Positions 17,439 through 29,255 of a stretch of 64,000 nt of DNA are shown piece after piece. The notes beneath the pieces were generated by a model. It had not been told where the DNA came from, did not search any database, and worked only from the letters and a program-made list of their open reading frames with translations. The translations under genes and the position numbers were made by a program. Origin of the DNA: Novosphingobium sp. Rr 2-17 (lineage in GTDB: Bacteria > Pseudomonadota > Alphaproteobacteria > Sphingomonadales > Sphingomonadaceae); contig NZ_AKFJ01000101.1 of assembly GCF_000272475.1 (NCBI RefSeq), positions 1 through 64,000 of the forward strand, given 5' to 3'. Positions within the stretch are counted from its first letter, which is position 1; each line of letters opens with the position of its first letter.

Positions 17439-19709
17439 ATGACCCGCCAAGCTCTCGCCGCCATTCTCCTCTTCAGCAGCACTCTGGCAGGACCGATCGC
17501 CGCGCAGTCCACGCTTCCAGCCACTGCCGCCGGCAGCGACCTTGCGCTCTCTGCCCAAGCGCGCGCCAAGGCCCTGGTCGCCGCGATGACGAGGGACGAG
17601 AAGCTGGCGATCATCCATGGCTACTTCCCGCCGATGGCCAAGCCCGCCCGACCGATTGCGATGATCCCCTCGGCTGGTCATATTCCCGGAATTCCGCGTC
17701 TCGGCATTCCCACTTTGCGGGAGAGCGATGCGAGCCTGGGCGTTGCCAACCAGATCGAACAGCGCAAGGGCGATACCGCTACCGCGCTGCCCGCCAGTCT
17801 CGCGACAGCCGCCACCTTCGACCCCCGCATCGCCTATGCCGGCGGCGCGATGATCGGAGCGGAAGCCCGAGCCAAGACCTTCAACGTGCTACTGGCCGGT
17901 GGCGTCAACCTGACCCGCGACCCGTGGAATGGCCGAAATTTCGAATATATGGGCGAAGACCCGCTGCTGTCAGGGGTGATGGCGGGCGAACACATTCGCG
18001 GTGTCCAGAGCAATCACATTATCTCGACCATCAAGCACTTCGCATTGAATGCGCAGGAAACCGGGCGCACCGTGCTCGATGCGCGGATCGACAAGGCGCA
18101 ACTGCGCGAAAGCGATTTGCTGGCGTTTCAGATCGCGACCGAGATCGGAAACCCCGCCTCGGTCATGTGCGCCTACAACAAGGTCAACGGCGACTACGCG
18201 TGTGAGAACGACTGGCTGCTGAACACCGTGCTCAAGCAGGACTGGGGCTACAAGGGCTTCGTCATGTCGGACTGGGGCGCCGTCCATTCCACCCAGAAGG
18301 CAGCGCTGAGCGGGCTCGACCAGGAATCGGGGCAGGAACTGGACGATGCCATCCACTTCGGCCAGCCGTTCGACGATGCCGTCAAGGCCGGGCGCATCCC
18401 CACGGCACGTCTTGACGACATGGTAACCCGCATCCTCCACGGCGTCATCGCCGCAGGCCTGATGGACGATCCGGTTCCCGAAAGCCCGCGCGAGATCGAC
18501 TATGCTGCCCACGCCGACGTGGCCCAGCGCGCGGCGGAACAAGGCATCGTCCTGCTCAAAAACGAGGGCGACCTGCTACCCCTCGCCAAGACCGCGCGGC
18601 GGATCGTGCTGATCGGCGGCCATGCCGACGTCGGCGTGCTGTCAGGTGGCGGTTCCTCGCAAGTCCGCTCGGTGGGCGGTGCGCCGGTCGAAATTTCGCT
18701 GACCAAGGGCGCCGCAGCTTCCTTCGCGCGGATGACCTGGCACGCATCCTCGCCGCTCAAAGCGATCCAGGCGCTCGTGCCCCAGGCAGAGGTCGTCTAC
18801 GTCGATGGCAGCGACCTCAAGGCCGCCGCGCAGGCGGCAAGGGACGCCGACATTGCCATCATCTTCGCCTGGCAGTGGCAGACCGAAGCCCAAGACGCCG
18901 AAACCATGCGGCTGCCCGACAACCAGGATGCGATGATCGACGCAGTGGCATCTGCCAACCGCAAGACGATCGTCGTGCTGGAAACCGGCGGCCCGGTCGA
19001 GATGCCGTGGCTGGCCAAAATCCCTGCGCTGGTCGAGGCGTGGTATCCGGGACAAAGAGGCGGGGAAGCGATCGCCAATGTCCTGATGGGTGACGTCAAT
19101 CCTTCGGGCAAGCTTCCTATCACCTTCCCGGTCAGCGCAGAACAGGCCCCCCGCTCGCAGCCCGCTGGTCTGCCAGAGCTCCACGCCGCAGAGGCCCGCC
19201 GCGCGGCGGGAGATACCGCCAATTACGGCATGACCGGCGGCGTGGCGCCGTTTGCGGTCGATTATTCCGAAGGCGCGGAAATCGGCTACCGCTGGTACGC
19301 GATGAAGCAGCGCAAGCCCCTGTTCCCGTTCGGCTATGGCCTCAGTTACACGCGCTTCGCCTATGCCAATCTCAAGATACAGGACGGCGCTGCGCTCACC
19401 GTCAGCTTCGACGTAACCAACATCGGCGCCCGCGCCGGAGCGGATGCGCCGCAACTTTATGTGGAGGCCAAGGGCAGCGCAGGCATTGCCGCCCGGCGCC
19501 TGGCCGGCTTCGACAAGCTGACCCTATCGCCGGGAGAAACCCGCCGCGTGTCGATGACAGTCGACCCCCGCGTGATCGCGCGGTTCGACGAGGCTGGCCG
19601 CAAATGGCATCTCGACGGTGGCGCTTATGCCGTGACGGTCGGCCACTTCGCGGGCGATAGCGCCTTGCGCGGCGTCGCCACCTTGCAACCGCAAACACTC
19701 AAGCCCTGA
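17439..19709 (+). CDS. Secreted GH3 beta-glucosidase (BglX-like)
   Basis: Translation from the ATG at 17439 gives 756 residues and places the signal peptide (MTRQALAAILLFSSTLAGPIAAQ) at the N-terminus. The GH3 TIM barrel covers about 30-350 with GVNLTRDPWNGRNFEYMGED, the KHFALN motif and the nucleophile Asp278 in VMSDWG. The alpha/beta sandwich domain (about 380-600) and a C-terminal fibronectin-III-like domain (PLFPFGYGLSYTRF onwards) complete the three-domain layout. It cleaves terminal beta-glucosyl residues in the periplasm. Only 20 bp separate it from the second GH3 gene, so they are co-transcribed. Confidence 0.93.
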   Translation: MTRQALAAILLFSSTLAGPIAAQSTLPATAAGSDLALSAQARAKALVAAMTRDEKLAIIHGYFPPMAKPARPIAMIPSAGHIPGIPRLGIPTLRESDASLGVANQIEQRKGDTATALPASLATAATFDPRIAYAGGAMIGAEARAKTFNVLLAGGVNLTRDPWNGRNFEYMGEDPLLSGVMAGEHIRGVQSNHIISTIKHFALNAQETGRTVLDARIDKAQLRESDLLAFQIATEIGNPASVMCAYNKVNGDYACENDWLLNTVLKQDWGYKGFVMSDWGAVHSTQKAALSGLDQESGQELDDAIHFGQPFDDAVKAGRIPTARLDDMVTRILHGVIAAGLMDDPVPESPREIDYAAHADVAQRAAEQGIVLLKNEGDLLPLAKTARRIVLIGGHADVGVLSGGGSSQVRSVGGAPVEISLTKGAAASFARMTWHASSPLKAIQALVPQAEVVYVDGSDLKAAAQAARDADIAIIFAWQWQTEAQDAETMRLPDNQDAMIDAVASANRKTIVVLETGGPVEMPWLAKIPALVEAWYPGQRGGEAIANVLMGDVNPSGKLPITFPVSAEQAPRSQPAGLPELHAAEARRAAGDTANYGMTGGVAPFAVDYSEGAEIGYRWYAMKQRKPLFPFGYGLSYTRFAYANLKIQDGAALTVSFDVTNIGARAGADAPQLYVEAKGSAGIAARRLAGFDKLTLSPGETRRVSMTVDPRVIARFDEAGRKWHLDGGAYAVTVGHFAGDSALRGVATLQPQTLKP

Positions 19710-19729
19710 CGCTTACACAAGGACGCGAC

Positions 19730-22192
<2,463 letters not shown>

Positions 22193-22326
22193 TCGCAACG
22201 AAAAATGCCTTCAGGCAGAAATCAACGGTGCCGATTGTGTTGTCAGGAGCACACGTCCCCCCTTCGGTCCGACCGGTCGGGCATGGCGCTTAAGGGGGCG
22301 GAAAGACGACGAGTGGGCATCGCATT

Positions 22327-24723
22327 TCATTCGTAGCGCAGCGCGCGCCAAGGTTCGCTGCGCGCAACCCGCCAAGTCTGACCCAGGATCGTTGCGACCG
22401 CGATGGTCGCGGTCAGCGCAACCCCGCCGACAAAGAGCGCGGGCGACAGCGCCACCCGGTCGTCGAACCCCGCCAGCCAACGCCGCATCGCCAGATAGGC
22501 GAGCGGCACCGCGATGAGGTTGGCGAACAAGACGGGCTTCAGGAACTGTCCGATCAACAGCCGCAGAACCTCGGCGGTGGATGCGCCCAGGGCCTTGCGG
22601 ATGCCGATTTCCTTGACGCGGCGCGCGGTGTCGAACGCGGCGAGCCCATAGAGCCCGATACAGCCGATGACGACCGCCAGCACCGCGCCGATCATGAACA
22701 ACTGCGCACGCTGGGCGTCTGCGCGATAATACGCGTCGTACAATTGTCGATCGACCGGCTGCGCGGCGAACGGGACTGCGGGAGCTATGCGACGCCACTG
22801 CGTCTCCATCGTGTCGAGCATGCGCTCGCCGTCGCCGGTATGGCGCACCGAAAGCACGGGCGTGGAGAGACCGTGATCGCGTTGCGTATAGGCCTGAGGC
22901 TCGACCGCATCGCGCGGCGATTTGAAGCGCATGTCGTCGATCACGCCAACGATAGTTGCGGAACCATCCTTGCCGTCTTCGAGGGTACGACCGACCGCTG
23001 CAGTGGGGCTGGCGAAGCCCAGCAGGCGAACGGCGGTACGGTTCAGCACGATAGCCTTTGGCCCCGGCGCCTTGCGGTCGGCATCGTCGCTGCGATAGCG
23101 GCTCGTGTCGAGAAGACGCCCGGCGAGCAGACGCGCGCCATAGGTCTCGAAGAAGCCAGGGCCCACCTCGGCCCGCACGATCATCGGATCGGCACCAGTC
23201 GCGCCTTCGCGGTGCATCGGAGCGATCCCGAAGCTGCCTCCGGTCGGGGCGACCGCAGATTGCGAGATCGCCACAACACCGGGCATGCGTGCGACTGCGG
23301 CCGTAAAGGCGCGGCGCTGGCTGTCGTCGAGCGTGCTATCGCCAAAGCTGCGTACCGCGAGCAACCCTGATCGATCGAACCCTATGTCGGAAGCCTGAAG
23401 ATGCCGGGTCTGCGCGAGAAGGACGGCAGTGCCGATCAGCAGCGCGGTGGCAGTCGTGAACTGGATCACGACCATCGCACGGCGCAGCAGCCCGCCTGAG
23501 CGCTGCCCACCCGGCGCTCGGACCGCGGCGAGCACTGCCGCAGGCTGGAACCGCGCCAGCACAACGGCCGGATAAAACCCCGCCGCCAATCCAATCACAA
23601 GGATCAGCAGCAGGAGCGGGGGTAGGATTGATCCCGTACCCAGATAGGCGATGGCGAGCGATGAGCCACCCGCGCCGTTGACGAACGGCAGCGCCAGTTC
23701 CGCCAATGCCAGCCCGACCAAACCGGCGGCTGCCGCCGTCAGCATCGCCTCGCCTACAAATTGGCCGACCAGCGCCCCACGGGTGGCGCCGACGACTTTG
23801 CGGATCGCCACCTCGCGCGCGCGAAGCCCGGCACGCGCGGTTGCCAGGTTCACATAGTTGACGATCGCAACCAGTAGCGCCAGCACCCCGACCAATCCCA
23901 GCGCGCCGACGACCGCGCGGTCATGCGGGTCGGCGAGATGCATCGCGGGCAGCGGAACGAGCGATTGCTTTACGACATCGCGCGGCAAGTTGGACATGGC
24001 GGGATCGGGATGGCGGCGGGACAGCGCTGGGAAGTCCGCGACCCGACCCCCGGCGGTGCGGGCATCGGCGAAGCGCAGGAAGGTCGTCAGCATACCGTTC
24101 GGGCTTGCGCTTGCTTTACCAGAGGCTGGCAACGCGATGAAGATCGCATTGCGGTAGAAGCTGGCAGCGGGCGGCTCGGCGATGACAGCGCCTACCCGGA
24201 ACGGCGTCGGTTTGCCGGCAATGACCAAAGTCAGCGTCCGGCCCACGGCGGCACCTTTGCCCAGATAGGTTTCGGCCACGCGCTGAGTCACCACGGCACC
24301 ATCGGGGGCCGACAGCGCCGTAGCCGGATTCCCAGCGATCCCTGGCAGCGGGAACAGCGCAAAATAGCTCGGATCGACGCGCGCGACCTTCTCGGTGACG
24401 AGCGCCACGCCGTCTTGCACGGGTATTTCATCCGCCAGCATCCGTGCGCCACCGACGTCGGGCCAGTCGCTGCGGATCTGCGCCAGTAAGTCGGTCGAGG
24501 ACGGTATGGCCACCTCGGGCGAAGCGGGAAACTGCATCGTTCGCTTGACGACCCAGACCCGGTCCCACCCCGGCAATACGCGGTCGTATCCCGTTTCGAA
24601 CCGCACGAAGAGGTACAACACCAGAAAAACCGCGATGCCGAGCGCAAGTCCGCCGATGTTGAGGATGGCGTAAAGGCGGTGTCGCGTGAGCGAGCGATAG
24701 AGTGTCAAAAGCGCGAAGGGCAT
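22327..24723 (-). CDS. ABC transporter permease, MacB/FtsX type (copy 2)
   Basis: A 798-residue permease with an N-terminal helix (YAILNIGGLALGIAVFLVLYLFVRFETGYDR), a large periplasmic MacB-PCD-like domain, a central FtsX bundle (AREVAIRKVVGATRGALVGQFVGEA), a second periplasmic domain and a C-terminal FtsX bundle (VKEIGIRKALGASTAEVLRLLIGQF). The two FtsX coupling motifs with IRK and GA define this double-unit class. It is clearly paralogous to the gene just upstream and is the last gene of the HlyD-ATPase-permease-permease unit. MacB-type transporters move substrates in the periplasm by mechanotransmission; the cargo here is unknown. Confidence 0.9.
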   Translation of the reverse strand: MPFALLTLYRSLTRHRLYAILNIGGLALGIAVFLVLYLFVRFETGYDRVLPGWDRVWVVKRTMQFPASPEVAIPSSTDLLAQIRSDWPDVGGARMLADEIPVQDGVALVTEKVARVDPSYFALFPLPGIAGNPATALSAPDGAVVTQRVAETYLGKGAAVGRTLTLVIAGKPTPFRVGAVIAEPPAASFYRNAIFIALPASGKASASPNGMLTTFLRFADARTAGGRVADFPALSRRHPDPAMSNLPRDVVKQSLVPLPAMHLADPHDRAVVGALGLVGVLALLVAIVNYVNLATARAGLRAREVAIRKVVGATRGALVGQFVGEAMLTAAAAGLVGLALAELALPFVNGAGGSSLAIAYLGTGSILPPLLLLILVIGLAAGFYPAVVLARFQPAAVLAAVRAPGGQRSGGLLRRAMVVIQFTTATALLIGTAVLLAQTRHLQASDIGFDRSGLLAVRSFGDSTLDDSQRRAFTAAVARMPGVVAISQSAVAPTGGSFGIAPMHREGATGADPMIVRAEVGPGFFETYGARLLAGRLLDTSRYRSDDADRKAPGPKAIVLNRTAVRLLGFASPTAAVGRTLEDGKDGSATIVGVIDDMRFKSPRDAVEPQAYTQRDHGLSTPVLSVRHTGDGERMLDTMETQWRRIAPAVPFAAQPVDRQLYDAYYRADAQRAQLFMIGAVLAVVIGCIGLYGLAAFDTARRVKEIGIRKALGASTAEVLRLLIGQFLKPVLFANLIAVPLAYLAMRRWLAGFDDRVALSPALFVGGVALTATIAVATILGQTWRVARSEPWRALRYE

Positions 24724-24741
24724 GGCAATTGCGATCCTGGC

Positions 24742-27153
24742 CTATTCGTGACGTAGTGCGCGGGCGGGTTCGGCGCGGGCGACGCGCCAGGCCTGGCCGA
24801 ACACGGTGGCGGCAGCGATCAGGATCGCGATGAGCGTCGCGCTGACGAAGAACAGCGGCGACAGGGCGATCCGGTCGTCGAACCCGCCAAGCCAGCGCCG
24901 CATCGCGACGTAGGCGAGCGGCCACGCCACTAGGTTCGCCAGGAGTACCGGCCGCATGAATTGTCCGATCAGCAGTCTCAGCACTTCGGCGGTCGAGGCG
25001 CCGAGCGTCTTGCGGATACCGATTTCCTTGACGCGCCGAGCAGTGTCGAACGCTGCAAGCCCATAGAGGCCGATACAACCGATCAGGATCGCAAGCACCG
25101 CACCGATCGTGAACAGCCGCGATCGCTGCGCATCCGCCTTGTAATAGCGCTCAAACAGGTTGTCTTCGACCGAGCGCGGCTGGAACGGAACACCCGGCAC
25201 GACGCGCTTCCACGTGGTCTCCAGCGCGGTCGCCATCGCCTTCGCGTCCTGGCCCGCGTAGCGCACTGCGGCGAAGGGCGAGATGATGTCGACCGTGTTG
25301 TAGAAATAGGCGACGGGATCGACCGGATCGCGGGGGCTTCTGAAGCGCACATCATCAACCACGCCGATGATCGTCGATGGTCGGTTGCCGTCGCTGACCG
25401 TCTGTCCGAGCGCTGCCATCGGCGACGCGAAACCGAACGCGGTCACCGCCCGCCGATTGATCACGATATTCGGGCCGGTGCGCTTGCGCTCCTCAGGCGT
25501 CAGCAGGCCGCGATCGTCAGCATGCGCCGCATCGAACAAGCGGCCAGCAATCAAACGTGCGGCATAGACCGAGAAATAGTCACGCCCCGTGCCCACACCC
25601 ATCACCGATATCTGGCGCTCTGGTGCGTCTGGGCGGCTATACCCAGAGAAATTCGTCGTGCTCTGATCTCCCGGCGCGTTGTTGCCGATCGTCACGCCGG
25701 TAACGCCCGGCATGGCAGCGAAGGCACGCAAGACTGCCTCCCGCTGCGCGGCATCGACACCGCCCGTATTGAAAGAGCGAACGATCATCAGCCCTTCGCG
25801 GCGGAAGCCGAGGTCGGCATCGCGCATATGCGCCGTTTGCGCCAGCATCGTAGTCGTCGCGATCGCAAAGGCGATGGCGATGGCGAACTGGACTACGACG
25901 AGCGCGCCGCGCAGCCGCGCACCGGCGCGGCCACCGCCCGGAGCGCGCGTGGAGGCGAGCACTGCAGCGGGGCGGAAGCCCGACAGTACGAACGCAGGAT
26001 ACAAGCCCGCGACCAGCGCGATCGCCAGCACCAGCGCAACCAGCGGCAGGACGATGCCACTCGCCCCGAAATATCGGATCGCGAGCGTCGTGCCGCCAAG
26101 TGCATTGATGAACGGCAGCGCGATTTCCGCGAGCGCCAATCCGATCAGCGCCGCCACCGCCACGGTCGCCAGTGCTTCTCCCAGGAACTGCCGAACGAGC
26201 GCGCGCCGCGTGCCGCCGAGCACTTTTCGCATCGCCACTTCGCGCGCCCTCAGTCCGGCGCGGGCGGTTGCCAGGTTCACGTAGTTGACGATCGCGATGA
26301 GCAGGGTGAGCAGCCCGACGCCCCCAAGCGTGGTTACGATCGCGCGATCTCCGGCGCCGTAAAGGTGCATCGCGGTCAATGGTCGCAGCGACTGGAAATA
26401 CTCGCCCTTCTTGATGTTGTTGCTGGCATAGGCGTGACGATCGAGGAACGATGGCAATTGCGCTTCGAACGCGCGCGCCGCCGCAGTATCGGGAAAGCGC
26501 AGCAAGGTGGTGAGCGATGCGCTACCCCAATGATCCCACCATTCGTTGCCGAAGCGCGTGCGCACCAACTGGGCGAACATCTCGTTCTTGAAGGTCACGT
26601 TATCGGGCATGTTGCGCAGCACCGCGCCGATCCGATAGGAATAGATTTTGCCATCGACCGAAAGCTGCAACGTCTGGCCGATCGCTGGCTGGCTGCCGAA
26701 ATATTTGCGCGCGGCGGCTTGCGTGACGACCAAGCCATTCGGATCGGCGAGCGTCGCGGTTGGATCTCCCTCGACTGCCGGAAAGCGCATCAGGTCGAAG
26801 AAGTTCGGATCGACAGTGCCGAGCTCTTCGGCAGTTGCTTGCGCACCCTGCCGGACCGCCACGGAAGTCACCATGTAGCGGGTGCCGACCAGTTGGGGAT
26901 AATCGGCGCGCAACAAGGTAAGCTCACTGCCCAGCGTGTTCGGATTGGTGTCGGTTGGATAGCCCGGCATCACATAGCGTTCTTCCAAAACCCACAGCCG
27001 ATCCTGGGCCGGTAACACGCGGTCGAACCCGGTCTCGAACCGCACAAACAGGAACAGGATGAGGAAAGTCGCGATGCCGAGCGCGAGCCCGCCAACATTA
27101 AGCGCCGCGAAAAGCCGGTGATGCAATAACGAGCGATAGAGCGATGTCAGCAT
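24742..27153 (-). CDS. ABC transporter permease, MacB/FtsX type (copy 1)
   Basis: The start chosen is the ATG at 27153 (MLTSLYRSLLHHRLFAALNVGG), one base after the ATPase stop, giving 803 residues. An upstream start at 27228 would add 25 residues inside the ATPase gene. The layout is identical to the next gene: N-terminal helix, periplasmic domain, FtsX bundle with REVAMRKVLGGTRRALVRQFLGEA, second periplasmic domain, C-terminal FtsX with IGIRKTLGASTAEVLRLL. The N-termini of the two copies match at most positions, indicating tandem duplication. The pair probably forms a heterodimer served by the single ATPase. Confidence 0.9.
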   Translation of the reverse strand: MLTSLYRSLLHHRLFAALNVGGLALGIATFLILFLFVRFETGFDRVLPAQDRLWVLEERYVMPGYPTDTNPNTLGSELTLLRADYPQLVGTRYMVTSVAVRQGAQATAEELGTVDPNFFDLMRFPAVEGDPTATLADPNGLVVTQAAARKYFGSQPAIGQTLQLSVDGKIYSYRIGAVLRNMPDNVTFKNEMFAQLVRTRFGNEWWDHWGSASLTTLLRFPDTAAARAFEAQLPSFLDRHAYASNNIKKGEYFQSLRPLTAMHLYGAGDRAIVTTLGGVGLLTLLIAIVNYVNLATARAGLRAREVAMRKVLGGTRRALVRQFLGEALATVAVAALIGLALAEIALPFINALGGTTLAIRYFGASGIVLPLVALVLAIALVAGLYPAFVLSGFRPAAVLASTRAPGGGRAGARLRGALVVVQFAIAIAFAIATTTMLAQTAHMRDADLGFRREGLMIVRSFNTGGVDAAQREAVLRAFAAMPGVTGVTIGNNAPGDQSTTNFSGYSRPDAPERQISVMGVGTGRDYFSVYAARLIAGRLFDAAHADDRGLLTPEERKRTGPNIVINRRAVTAFGFASPMAALGQTVSDGNRPSTIIGVVDDVRFRSPRDPVDPVAYFYNTVDIISPFAAVRYAGQDAKAMATALETTWKRVVPGVPFQPRSVEDNLFERYYKADAQRSRLFTIGAVLAILIGCIGLYGLAAFDTARRVKEIGIRKTLGASTAEVLRLLIGQFMRPVLLANLVAWPLAYVAMRRWLGGFDDRIALSPLFFVSATLIAILIAAATVFGQAWRVARAEPARALRHE

Positions 27154-27154
27154 C

Positions 27155-27835
27155 TCACGCTGCCCGGCGCGCAGACGACAGGATGCGACCGTCAAGCATG
27201 TGTACCGTGCGTTTGGCGACGTCGGCATGGGCCGGGCTATGCGTGACCATGACGATCGTCGCGCCTTCCGCGTTCAACTGGCGCAGGATGTCCATTACTT
27301 GTGCGCCGTTCTCCGTATCGAGATTGCCGGTCGGCTCGTCGGCGAGGATCAGTCGCGGCTCGCCGACGATCGCGCGTGCGATCGCCGCGCGCTGCTGCTG
27401 CCCACCTGACAATTGATGGGGGTGATGTCGCTGGCGATGGGCGATGCCGACGCGATCCATGGCGGCTGCCACGCGCTCTTTCTTCTCCCGTGCGGGCATC
27501 GTGCGATAGGCGAGCCCGAGCGCGACGTTCTCGGCAATGGTCAGCTCGTCGATCAGATTGAAGCTCTGGAACACAAAGCCAAGTCGATCGCGCCGCAGCT
27601 TGGCAAGGTTCGCCTCAGGCGCGCGAGCAATGTCGACCCCCTCGAACAAATAGCACCCGCCACTGGGCCGATCGATCGTGCCGATGATGTTCAGCAAGGT
27701 CGACTTGCCGCACCCCGACGGCCCCATGATCGCGACGAATTCACCTGCCTCCACGGCCAGTTCGATGCCGCCCAGCGCGGTCGTCTCGATCTCTTCGGAG
27801 GCATACGTGCGGCTGACGTCCTGAAGCTGGATCAC
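27155..27835 (-). CDS. ABC transporter ATP-binding protein (LolD/MacB-type ATPase)
   Basis: A 226-residue ATPase from the GTG at 27835, which lies 8 nt after AGGA. A TTG two codons earlier is too close to that site. It has Walker A GPSGCGKST, Q-loop FVFQSFNLIDEL, signature LSGGQQQR and Walker B LILADEPTGNLD, which is the pattern of the LolD/MacB/FtsE group that drives FtsX-type permeases. It sits between the adaptor and the two permeases, 9 bp after the adaptor stop. Confidence 0.94.
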   Translation of the reverse strand: MIQLQDVSRTYASEEIETTALGGIELAVEAGEFVAIMGPSGCGKSTLLNIIGTIDRPSGGCYLFEGVDIARAPEANLAKLRRDRLGFVFQSFNLIDELTIAENVALGLAYRTMPAREKKERVAAAMDRVGIAHRQRHHPHQLSGGQQQRAAIARAIVGEPRLILADEPTGNLDTENGAQVMDILRQLNAEGATIVMVTHSPAHADVAKRTVHMLDGRILSSARRAA

Positions 27836-27844
27836 GGGCAAATC

Positions 27845-29128
27845 CTATTTGATGAGGAGGGTCTGAAACGGGGCGTATGTCGTCAGCGCGGTCGTCACGA
27901 TCCGCTCGCCGGGAGCGAGCCCCGAGACGATCTCGACTTGATCGGGATTGCGCCGCCCGGTGACGATCGCGCGGCGCACGGCCTTGGAGTTCCCGTCGAG
28001 CACGAAGGCAGTGGTGCCGCCTGCGTCAAGCCAGCCGCCGTTGGGGGCGACGACGGCGGGCCGGTCCGCGCCCAGGACGAGACGGACATCAAGCGTCTGC
28101 CCACGGTTAAGCTCGGCTGGCGGCGAACCACGGAACGCGAGCTCGACGCGGAAGCGGCCATCCGTCACTTGCGGCAGAACTTTCAAGACAGCCATTGGAT
28201 AGCTGCGCCCGTCGAGATCCGCGATCGCGCCAAGGCCGGTACGGACCCGACCCAGATAGAATTGATCGACGTCGGCGGTCAGTTTCCACTGGCCTTCAGA
28301 ATCGATCTGACCGACCGGATCGCCACTTTTGAGCGTTTGCCCTGGCTGTAGCGTGAAGGCGGTGAGCCGTCCGCCGACCGGCGCGCGCAGGACCAGCGCG
28401 GATAAGCTGGCGCGGACCATTGCCAAGCTTTCGCGAAGCTGTTGCGCGGTCGCGGCAATGCCCGAGGATTGATCGGCGAGTGTCGCGCCCGCTTCCGCCG
28501 TGCCGCGTTCGAGCGCGCTCACGCGCGCGCGCTGATAGGCAAGGTCCTCACGCGCCGGATCGATCGCCGGGCGCGTAATGATACCCTTATCAAACAAGAC
28601 CTGCTTTTGCGTCAGCAAGGTCTGCGCCTTCGACAGCGCGTTGCGCGCGTCGGCCAGGTCGCGCGCGCCGGTCTGCCGGGTGTTCTGGACCGACAAGCGC
28701 TGTCCGCTGATCGCGCTCAACTGCCCGGCGATGTCCGCCGAACGGCTGGCGACATCTAGCTCCAGTGCGGGGTTGGAAAGCCTGGCCAGCGGCGTACCGG
28801 CCACCACCATCGCCCCGTCTGCAGTGGCTAGTTCGGCGACCTGCCCGCCCGAGATTGCGGTGACGAACACGGTGCGCAAAGGCGCGACCTCTGCGCGAAG
28901 CGGTACGAAGTCGCGGAATGGCGCGCGCGTCACTTCGCCCGTTCGGATCGCGGCGGCATCGACCGTCAGCGAGTTGGCACTCGGCATCATCAACCACAGC
29001 ACGGCCGCCGCTACGATCACCGCCACGCCGATCGCAATACGCACCATCAGCCGCCGCCGTTTGGCGTGTGGGCGCTCGATACGCCGATCCATCGCGGCGC
29101 CGGTTCCGGCAAGAGACGTCTGCGTCAT
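27845..29128 (-). CDS. HlyD-family periplasmic adaptor of the ABC system
   Basis: A 427-residue membrane-fusion protein. A cytoplasmic basic N-terminus (HAKRRRLMVR) precedes one transmembrane helix (about 29-47, IAIGVAVIVAAAVLWLM). Lipoyl/barrel-sandwich halves (GGQVAELATADGAMVVAGTPLARLSNP; LRAPVGGRLTAFTLQPGQTLKSGDPVG) flank an alpha-helical hairpin of about 120 residues, and a beta-barrel and membrane-proximal domain follow. It would link the MacB-type permeases to an outer-membrane factor encoded elsewhere. The start codon directly abuts TCCGGACACTGTA, a sequence related to the palindrome before the divergent regulator gene. Confidence 0.92.
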   Translation of the reverse strand: MTQTSLAGTGAAMDRRIERPHAKRRRLMVRIAIGVAVIVAAAVLWLMMPSANSLTVDAAAIRTGEVTRAPFRDFVPLRAEVAPLRTVFVTAISGGQVAELATADGAMVVAGTPLARLSNPALELDVASRSADIAGQLSAISGQRLSVQNTRQTGARDLADARNALSKAQTLLTQKQVLFDKGIITRPAIDPAREDLAYQRARVSALERGTAEAGATLADQSSGIAATAQQLRESLAMVRASLSALVLRAPVGGRLTAFTLQPGQTLKSGDPVGQIDSEGQWKLTADVDQFYLGRVRTGLGAIADLDGRSYPMAVLKVLPQVTDGRFRVELAFRGSPPAELNRGQTLDVRLVLGADRPAVVAPNGGWLDAGGTTAFVLDGNSKAVRRAIVTGRRNPDQVEIVSGLAPGERIVTTALTTYAPFQTLLIK

Positions 29129-29227
29129 CCGGACACTGTACCCGACGCCATGCTCGAAAACTAAACCACTGAGAATTATATATATTTATCGAATAAACAA
29201 AGGCGCGGCCAAGCAATCTGTACCGAC

Positions 29228-29243
29228 TGTCCGTTTCCGGACA
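29228..29243. promoter_or_regulatory. Palindrome TGTCCG-TTTC-CGGACA, candidate regulator binding site
   Basis: A perfect 6-bp inverted repeat lies 12 bp before the response-regulator ATG in the divergent promoter region. The related half TCCGGACACTGTA recurs at 29128-29140 next to the HlyD start, so both directions may be controlled by the adjacent regulator. Confidence 0.5.
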
Positions 29244-29255
29244 CTATGCAGAACC

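Noticed and set aside
28578..29255. Upstream extension of the response-regulator frame (over 220 codons)
   Set aside because: It is antisense to the HlyD gene, Ser/Thr/Ala-rich and not conserved in appearance. The receiver begins at the ATG at 29256.
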